A stretch of DNA of 64,000 nt from Spirosoma foliorum (GTDB lineage: Bacteria; Bacteroidota; Bacteroidia; Cytophagales; Spirosomataceae), in NCBI RefSeq assembly GCF_014117325.1, contig NZ_CP059732.1:7818501-7882500 (forward strand), read 5' to 3'. Position 1 is the first letter of the stretch, and each line of letters starts with the position of its first letter. The notes under the pieces were generated by a model. That model worked only from the letters and a program-made list of their open reading frames with translations. It was not told the origin of the DNA and searched no databases. Positions 58,192 through 64,000 of the stretch are shown here, in pieces. Both the position numbers and the translations under genes were made by a program.

Positions 58192-59214
58192 CTAAAACTT
58201 AATCTCCTGAGTAAGATACGTCGTCTGGTTATCGCCATTGATCCGAACAGTAGCCGTTAGAGGTTTGGCATTCCAGTCAATTGTAATTAATCCATAGTTC
58301 AGTTCTGTGACCATTTTACCAACCCGATGGCGATTCGCTTCTTCGTGCGGGGCCGAAACGTGGGTCAGGCCGCTGCTGGTTATATCGTACAGATCATAGG
58401 GTAAACCCGGTATACTTACCTTCGAAACCTCTGCCATGTGGCGATCACCGCTGATAAGCATCGCGCCTTTGGGTTTTGTCTTGCTTATCAAATCCAGGAA
58501 GCGCTGGCGGGCGGTTGGAAAATTGGCCCACTTCTCGTAGATATGTTCTTCTGGCAAGAATTGAATACCACAACCAATAATATGCACATCGGCATCAGAG
58601 TTGGTTAATTGTTGTTCCAGCCATTTCCACTGCGTTTCGCCTAGCATATCGCCCGATGGATCGGGTACGTTTTGTTTGTTTTCCTTCTTCAATGGGTCTC
58701 GGAAGTAGCGGCCATCTAATAGAATTACTTTTACCCGTTGGCCATTTGGGCCATATGTGTTTATGGAGTAAGCCCCTTCCTGCGTTCGTAATGGACTATT
58801 GGTGGGCACATCCAGAAAATCCAGCATAACCTGCTGGCTCTCTTTTCGTTTGGGATATTCTTTGCCACCATCATTAACTCCGTAATCGTGGTCATCCCAA
58901 ACGCCAATGATCGGGGTGGATTGCCGTAATTGCTGATAAACAGGATTCGATTTTTGACGGGCATATTTAGCCCGCAGGGTATCCATGCTTTCCGAATCGC
59001 CATAAATATTGTCGCCCAGCCAAATCCAGATATCCGGTTTTTGCGCCACAATATCATCCCACAGTGGCTGAGGCCGTTTTTGGTCGCTGCATGAGCCAAA
59101 GGCGATAGTAGTAATGGGCTTCTGGATTGATGATGTAGCCGTTCCCGACTTCGGTGTACGGCATCCGGTTAGTACAATGCAGCCGAAGAGGAAAAGCGTA
59201 ATAAGTTTTTTCAT
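58192..59214 (-). CDS. PhoD-like metallophosphoesterase lipoprotein
   Basis: This gene codes for 340 residues with a lipoprotein signal (FGCIVLTGC, Cys18). The metal-binding motifs follow in order: IAFGSCSDQ, WIWLGDNIYGD, GVWDDHDYGVNDGG, and AMLISGDRHMAEVSK. These match the alkaline phosphatase D/PhoD family of phosphodiesterases. It would act at the cell envelope on phosphate esters. Its last residues are coded right beside the inverted repeat. Confidence 0.9.
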   Translation of the reverse strand: MKKLITLFLFGCIVLTGCRTPKSGTATSSIQKPITTIAFGSCSDQKRPQPLWDDIVAQKPDIWIWLGDNIYGDSESMDTLRAKYARQKSNPVYQQLRQSTPIIGVWDDHDYGVNDGGKEYPKRKESQQVMLDFLDVPTNSPLRTQEGAYSINTYGPNGQRVKVILLDGRYFRDPLKKENKQNVPDPSGDMLGETQWKWLEQQLTNSDADVHIIGCGIQFLPEEHIYEKWANFPTARQRFLDLISKTKPKGAMLISGDRHMAEVSKVSIPGLPYDLYDITSSGLTHVSAPHEEANRHRVGKMVTELNYGLITIDWNAKPLTATVRINGDNQTTYLTQEIKF

Positions 59215-59458
59215 CGGAATGAGTTTGATGATTGATTCGGTAAAAGTAAAAAAGCGCTGCCGTTTCCCAGAGTAATTAAAGATTTGATAACTTTACCACC
59301 CTGAAGATTATCATCACATATCACTGACCTGCGCCGAAAGCTCCTATCTAGTAGGATAATGCTTTTCGGTATAGACTGCCCAACACGGGGCAGCGTTGAC
59401 TCGTCCTATTTTTGGGGTGAGTTTTTGGTCATTTCTCAATCCTTATAATTCTCTACCG

Positions 59459-60292
59459 ATGAAATTTCATCATTTCATCTCGGGCTTCCTATGCGTAGGT
59501 GTCGCCCTCATTTTGTCGTGTTCCAAAACGATTACTACAAACAAGCAGATCATGCAACAAGAAGCAATAAATAAATCCATCATCCGCGATTTCTACCGCC
59601 GGGCAGTTAGTCAGGGCGACCTCGATTTTGCGAAACAAATAATAGCAGACGAGTACATTCAACATAGTCCGATGGTTAAGCCAGGAAAAGAGGGACTTCT
59701 GGAAGCACTGGCCTACATGAAGCAAATGCCGAAACCAGCAAGTACCTCAACGCCTTTTCTGCGCCTAATTGCCGAAGGAGACTATGTTGTAACGAACATG
59801 AGTTTCGGTTGGGGTGATAAGCAGAAAGTCGTAGTTGACCTGTTCCGATTTCGAAACGGGCAGGTAACTGAGCATTGGGATGCTATTGAAGATCAGCCCG
59901 AAACAACCCGAAATGGTAACGCCATGATGGACGGCCCGTTGCCGATTGAGGATAACGGGCAGGTAGCAAACAACAAAGCCCTGGTGTCGGAGTTCTTTGA
60001 AAAGGTTTATATCAAGCGCCAACTAGAAGCACTTCCCGATTTTGTTGATGCTAACCTAATCCAGCACATTCCTGAAATTGAAAATGGCATCGCTGGATTA
60101 ACAGCTTACTTCCATCAGACATCGGATCAATTTATCGTAGAGAAAGTAGCCCATGTTATTGGCGAAGGCGATTTTGTAGTCGTGCAAGCTGAGGGGAAAG
60201 TAGGTTCAAAGGCGGCTACGTTCTATACTATTTTCCGTTTGAATGACGGGAAAGTAGTTGAGCAGTGGGGAGTGAAGCAGATTGCTTTGTAG
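59459..60292 (+). CDS. Tandem SnoaL-like lipoprotein
   Basis: This gene codes for 277 residues with a lipoprotein signal (CVGVALILSCSKT). Two SnoaL/NTF2-like domains follow in tandem: INKSIIRDFYRRAVSQGDLDF with EYIQHSPMVKPGKEGL and FRFRNGQVTEHWDAIEDQPE, then NKALVSEFFEKVYIKRQLE with NLIQHIPEIENGIAGL and FRLNDGKVVEQWGVKQ. The fold often binds small hydrophobic molecules; enzyme activity is not certain. The ATG at 59459 puts the signal at the start. Confidence 0.85.
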   Translation: MKFHHFISGFLCVGVALILSCSKTITTNKQIMQQEAINKSIIRDFYRRAVSQGDLDFAKQIIADEYIQHSPMVKPGKEGLLEALAYMKQMPKPASTSTPFLRLIAEGDYVVTNMSFGWGDKQKVVVDLFRFRNGQVTEHWDAIEDQPETTRNGNAMMDGPLPIEDNGQVANNKALVSEFFEKVYIKRQLEALPDFVDANLIQHIPEIENGIAGLTAYFHQTSDQFIVEKVAHVIGEGDFVVVQAEGKVGSKAATFYTIFRLNDGKVVEQWGVKQIAL

Positions 60293-60298
60293 ATAGAA

Positions 60299-60415
60299 CT
60301 GGCGCGGGCATTTGCTCGCGCCTTTTATCTAGTCAGCATTCGCTGACTCTATTGGCTATTTAGGTGCCAGCGAATGCTGGCTAAATGAAAAGGCACGGGC
60401 AAATGCCCGCGCCAG
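60299..60415. repeat. Nested inverted repeat between converging genes
   Basis: The outer arms CTGGCGCGGGCATTTG and the exact complement enclose inner arms around TAGTCAGCATTCGCTG and its near-complement. It lies eight bases from the SnoaL-like stop and just past the sbcC stop at 60420. Confidence 0.7.
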
Positions 60416-60419
60416 CTTT

Positions 60420-63400
60420 TTACTCTTCCCAACTCCGCTTAATCCGACTCCCATTTTCCGAAGCTTCGGCGCGTATGTACATATCCACTTCCTGTTGTAG
60501 TTCTTCAACGTGTGAAATAATTCCCACCACCCGATTTTCAGCGCGTAACGCCTTTAGGGTTTTGAAGACCGTTTGCAGCGAATCTTTGTCCAGAGTACCA
60601 AACCCCTCGTCCAGAAAAAATAGATTCTGCTTCGCTTTGGTCAAATGCTGAATATTGTCAGACAGCGCCAGCGCCAGCGATAAAGCCGCCTGAAAGGTTT
60701 GACCACCCGACAGCGTTTTTACACTCCGGGTTTCGCCCCCGTTGAGGTAGTCGCGTACCTGAAAATTGTTTTTTTCATCTAGTTCAAGCTTCAGTTGACT
60801 ATTAGTCAACTTGAAGAAACGATCATTAGCCGATTCGCAGAGGTTTTTCAAATAAACGGATGAAACATAGTTGACAAAGCCCTGCGCCCGAAACATTTCG
60901 TCCATTTTCTTCAAATCCTGCTTACGAAGATCTAACGCATCATACCGTTTCTGATGCTCCTGTTTCTGAGTCCATTGCTGTTTTAGCGTTGTCAGCACAT
61001 TGGCCAGTCGCCCGAACTCTTTATTTAAACCGTCTTTTTGGTCTCGCAACAGCTTGAGTTGGCTTTGTACAGTTGCCAGCGCAGTTGGATCAAACGGGTG
61101 TTTGGCCAGCTCAATTTCCAAATCGGCGATTTGCTTCTCTAAACCAGCCCGTTTTTTGTCAAATTCACGAATGCGTTGCTTTTCCTGATCAATGTCCAGA
61201 TTACTTTGCAGCACTTGTTCAACGACTTCACGAGTCATAGATTCCCTGACCAGATTTTGAGCAAGGGTCAATTCTACTGCCTGAATTTCCGTCTCCTGGT
61301 CGGTCAACTGCTTGCTCAGTTGCTGAAGTTGTTCCGCTAACGTTGCTCGTGATTTCTCGACATCCGATTTCTGCTTATCGGCTTCGTCAAAATTGGTCTT
61401 CGTTTGCTCGTAGGCTCGATTGAGAGCGCTTCGCAAATCACTAATCTGGCGCAAATCCCACTTCTCAACCTCAGAAAGACGGTAATAGGCAAGGGATTCA
61501 ACTTCCCGTTTCAATTGGCCACTCAGACCAGCAATCGCTGTATCGAACTCATTCCGCTTTTTTTCCTCATCGCGCAATACAGTTTCGATATCCTCGATTT
61601 GTCGGCTCAACTCCCTAACGATCTTCTGCCCATCCTGAAGTTGCTTTTGCTGTTCGCTTTCCCGACGAATAGTACCCGTCAGGTCGTCTTCCTGGTTTTT
61701 GTCGAACTCATGCCAAATGAACTGATCTTCATGTTCGGTCAATTGACGGACTATTTCGGTGCGTTCCTGAATAAGCCGTTTGCTGTTATCTAAAGCTGTC
61801 CGAAGATCTTTGGCTAACCCTTCGATGAGCAATCGTAACGCAGTCGTATCATCAATACGCTGATTTACTTTGTTCAGTGCAGCTTCACTTTTCGATACCT
61901 CCTGCTGAATTAAATCGGCCTTCGATGTATCCTGAATAGCTTCGTGTCTGGCCGGATGGTGCTCGGAACCGCAAAGAGGGCAGGGGGCACCATCAGTCAG
62001 TGAATCGGCAAAATGGGCTAATTCCTGTTTTACGAATGCCTGCTGATAAACCTTTTCGCGGTCTTTACGAATGCCTTTTAGTTGTTCCAACGCGGTATCA
62101 ATGTGCGCTGGCAATGTTTTCAAGGTAAACGAGGCCCACTCTTCAGGGAAACCTGTCAGCGCCTGGTCTTTTTGGTGTTTGATTTGCTCAATCGCTGTTT
62201 CGTACTCAACTAACTGTTTCTGTAAGTCATCAGCCTGCTTTTTCAGTGGCTTATAAACGGCAAACCATTTTTCTGCCTGATACAGACGTTCTAGTTGGGA
62301 GGGTTGTCCAAGCAAACGGTCGATAAGGGTCTGGTACGTTTGACGCTGTGTTTTTTGACTATCACACTCTTTCTTTTGTCGTTCAATTCGAGTCGCTAGT
62401 TGCTGACGATTGCGCGTCTGGAGTTCAATCGATTCCTGCAACGTTCGTAACTGCTGGACCGTGTCTAACTCATCGATCTGTTGTTGCAATTGGCCTCGAC
62501 TTTCATAGGCTTTTTTCGTAGCCTCATAAACCGATTGAACACTAACTAACCGACTCTCTGTTAAGGCAAACTGCTTGGCTGCTTTAGTTTTCGCGTCAAT
62601 CAGACCGGTTTGTTTATCCTGCAATTTTCGAAGCGCTATCAAATCGGCCTGAAACACAAGCCGACATGTTTCATATAAGGCAATCGTCTGCCGAAGCTGA
62701 TTATAATTGATTTCCAGTGTTTGCAAACTTACTAATTCTCGCTGCACGCTTGCCAACTTCTGGCTTTGGGTTTGGGAATGCAACAGCTGTTGTTCATTGG
62801 GTTCCAACTGCTCTATTTCGAGTTCCTTTGCTCGAACAGCATCCATGCTGGAGGCAATATTTGCCTCGGCGTGTGTGATAGCCTCAGGCGTAACAGCTTC
62901 CAACGGACTTAATAATCCGCGAAGTTCGGCTAGTTGATCATCATTAGATTTGCTCAATTTCCCTATCCGTCCAGCCAGATCGTACTGTTCTAGTTTGAAC
63001 AGCTGATTCATCATCTTAGTCCGCTCAGTGGGACTAAGTTCCAGAAATTCGCGAAACTGATTCTGAGGAATGATAATCGTACGCTTGAAATTCTCGTAAT
63101 CCAGGCCCAGAATCTGCTTCGAGAGTACCGAAATATCCTCTTTTTCATTTCCGATTGGATGCCAGTCGTTTTCTTGGCGGACAAACATTCGCCGTTCGCC
63201 GGGGCCAATCTCGTGGTGTTTTTTCGGATGCCGTTTCGCTTCGTACGTGAACTTATATATATGCTGATCGGGGCCTGCCTGAAATTCGAAGTCAATAAGC
63301 AAATGCTTCGACTTCAGGTTCATCATATTATACTGTCGGTTATCTCGGCTATTTAGCCGCTCCGTTTCGCCATATAAGGCAAAGCTGATAGCTTCCAGCA

Positions 63401-63530
63401 GCGACGTTTTACCACTGCCCACTTTCCCGAAAATGCCAAACACACTCGATCCGGTCAGTTTCTGAAAGTCAATCTCCTGAAGATCCTGATACGAGTAGAG
63501 ACCTTGAATGGATAATTTAATAGGTATCAT
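60420..63530 (-). CDS. sbcC: Exonuclease SbcCD ATPase subunit SbcC
   Basis: This gene codes for 1036 residues. The N-terminus has the P-loop FGKVGSGKTSLLEAI, then about 350 residues of coiled coil, the zinc hook CPLCGSEHHP near 518, a second coiled coil, and the C-terminal signature LSGGQTFQAALSLALALS and Walker B NLFFLDEGFGTLD. With SbcD it cuts DNA hairpins and ends, part of double-strand break repair. Its start overlaps the sbcD stop by four bases. The many palindromes in this chromosome are natural substrates in principle. Confidence 0.93.
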   Translation of the reverse strand: MIPIKLSIQGLYSYQDLQEIDFQKLTGSSVFGIFGKVGSGKTSLLEAISFALYGETERLNSRDNRQYNMMNLKSKHLLIDFEFQAGPDQHIYKFTYEAKRHPKKHHEIGPGERRMFVRQENDWHPIGNEKEDISVLSKQILGLDYENFKRTIIIPQNQFREFLELSPTERTKMMNQLFKLEQYDLAGRIGKLSKSNDDQLAELRGLLSPLEAVTPEAITHAEANIASSMDAVRAKELEIEQLEPNEQQLLHSQTQSQKLASVQRELVSLQTLEINYNQLRQTIALYETCRLVFQADLIALRKLQDKQTGLIDAKTKAAKQFALTESRLVSVQSVYEATKKAYESRGQLQQQIDELDTVQQLRTLQESIELQTRNRQQLATRIERQKKECDSQKTQRQTYQTLIDRLLGQPSQLERLYQAEKWFAVYKPLKKQADDLQKQLVEYETAIEQIKHQKDQALTGFPEEWASFTLKTLPAHIDTALEQLKGIRKDREKVYQQAFVKQELAHFADSLTDGAPCPLCGSEHHPARHEAIQDTSKADLIQQEVSKSEAALNKVNQRIDDTTALRLLIEGLAKDLRTALDNSKRLIQERTEIVRQLTEHEDQFIWHEFDKNQEDDLTGTIRRESEQQKQLQDGQKIVRELSRQIEDIETVLRDEEKKRNEFDTAIAGLSGQLKREVESLAYYRLSEVEKWDLRQISDLRSALNRAYEQTKTNFDEADKQKSDVEKSRATLAEQLQQLSKQLTDQETEIQAVELTLAQNLVRESMTREVVEQVLQSNLDIDQEKQRIREFDKKRAGLEKQIADLEIELAKHPFDPTALATVQSQLKLLRDQKDGLNKEFGRLANVLTTLKQQWTQKQEHQKRYDALDLRKQDLKKMDEMFRAQGFVNYVSSVYLKNLCESANDRFFKLTNSQLKLELDEKNNFQVRDYLNGGETRSVKTLSGGQTFQAALSLALALSDNIQHLTKAKQNLFFLDEGFGTLDKDSLQTVFKTLKALRAENRVVGIISHVEELQQEVDMYIRAEASENGSRIKRSWEE

Positions 63531-64000
63531 TCAGGTTCAGTTGCTAAAATCTCTCGAAACAATTGCTGTAAGCGGCCATTAGGCTCTTGCCCTTTGTTTC
63601 GACTCTTGAAATAATTTGTAAATAGAGCTTCCATACTCTGCGTAAGATCAATAGCAGGTGTTGTTTCCTGCTCCGGCTCATCTACAATACGCACATCAGG
63701 AATAATGGTCACTAACGACTCATGCGCTTGCTGAAGCTGCCGACGTTCCTCGCTGGTCAGATACGTTGTAGTTTGCAGGGTAATTTCTGCGAAACAGTTC
63801 GGGTTTTCCTGAAGCCACTCAACGGCTTCGGTAACAAGTTTGAATTTTGGTCGTAATAAACGCTTACCTGCTTTAAGTGGAATCGGTGTAATAGTTACTG
63901 CCTGATTGGGTTCTGCATCAATCAAAACAACATACTTCTGTTGATCGGCTTCCGCAAAACTATAAGCCAAAGGGCTACTACTATATATAACAGGGCAAGG
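63527..64000 (-). CDS. sbcD: Exonuclease SbcCD nuclease subunit SbcD, C-terminal part
   Basis: The last 157 residues lie in the window; the nuclease domain is beyond position 64000. The visible start PVIYSSSPLAYSFAEADQQK is a hallmark of SbcD (the loop PVIYSGSPxxxxFxE), and a C-terminal domain binding SbcC follows, with a helical end. It overlaps sbcC by four bases, so the two are translated together. Confidence 0.9.
   Translation of the reverse strand, partial: PCPVIYSSSPLAYSFAEADQQKYVVLIDAEPNQAVTITPIPLKAGKRLLRPKFKLVTEAVEWLQENPNCFAEITLQTTTYLTSEERRQLQQAHESLVTIIPDVRIVDEPEQETTPAIDLTQSMEALFTNYFKSRNKGQEPNGRLQQLFREILATEPE

Overview
This window looks like chromosome from a Bacteroidota bacterium of the order Cytophagales, most like Spirosoma; that placement is inferred from gene content and style, not from a search. 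Supporting signs are few Shine-Dalgarno sequences, many PAS-type histidine kinases beside single-domain response regulators, orphan LytTR regulators, a PVC-type cytochrome with HEAT repeats, twin-arginine-like sugar isomerases, a GH30 glycosidase, a secreted protein with TIGxxAG-type head repeats, and NADH-type FabI.

Layout. 1-10.4 kb is compact metabolic sequence: the start of an M1 aminopeptidase, methylmalonyl-CoA epimerase, an A-type Fe-S carrier, an acyl-CoA thioesterase, a short MetE-like methyltransferase, GNAT and SDR genes, a nucleotidyltransferase-like DUF6932 gene overlapping a small helical partner, a Gfo/Idh/MocA oxidoreductase, and a pnuC-lipoprotein-nadR run for nicotinamide riboside salvage. 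10.5-13.7 kb is one large cytochrome-containing dehydrogenase-like protein. 13.7-23.9 kb is gene-poor: two orphan LytTR genes, an ECF sigma factor, an Old Yellow Enzyme, tRNA-Arg(TCG), several membrane microproteins of 29-37 residues, and a tandem set of probable small RNA genes at 21.2-21.8 kb. 23.9-29.1 kb has two sensor kinases. 29.3-35.7 kb has an MFS transporter, a GH30 enzyme, an Lrp/AsnC regulator and a divergent DHA2-type efflux gene cut by an ISAs1-family insertion sequence. 35.8-47 kb is accessory sequence: a decayed surface-protein gene, low-complexity secreted proteins, LytTR, four single-domain response regulators around a PAS kinase, and scattered noncoding elements. 47-52 kb has an AmpG-like MFS, a decayed tyrosine recombinase, the intact surface protein and DUF1810. 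52.6-64 kb is core-like: tRNA-Gly(CCC), bioA, a KdsC-type phosphatase, an RsmF-type methyltransferase with an alpha/beta hydrolase, fabI, a PhoD-like phosphatase, a SnoaL-like lipoprotein and sbcDC (sbcD runs off the right edge).

The most unusual content is noncoding or very short. (1) One small-RNA family, with a variable hairpin, a fixed GGTGTGG motif and a shared terminator type, is tandemly duplicated at 21.2-21.8 kb with another copy at 43.4 kb. (2) A second structured family occurs at 18.16 kb (+) and 46.9 kb (-) and shows a compensatory base-pair change. (3) A third element pair lies at 36.5 and 43.6 kb. (4) Three paralogous single-helix microproteins carry a Pro-Gly-x-Trp motif. (5) Two copies of a sequence with opposed DnaA-box-like sites lie 13 kb apart. 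(6) Several unrelated palindromic repeat families fill intergenic spaces. All functional statements rest on reading the sequence; no searches were run.
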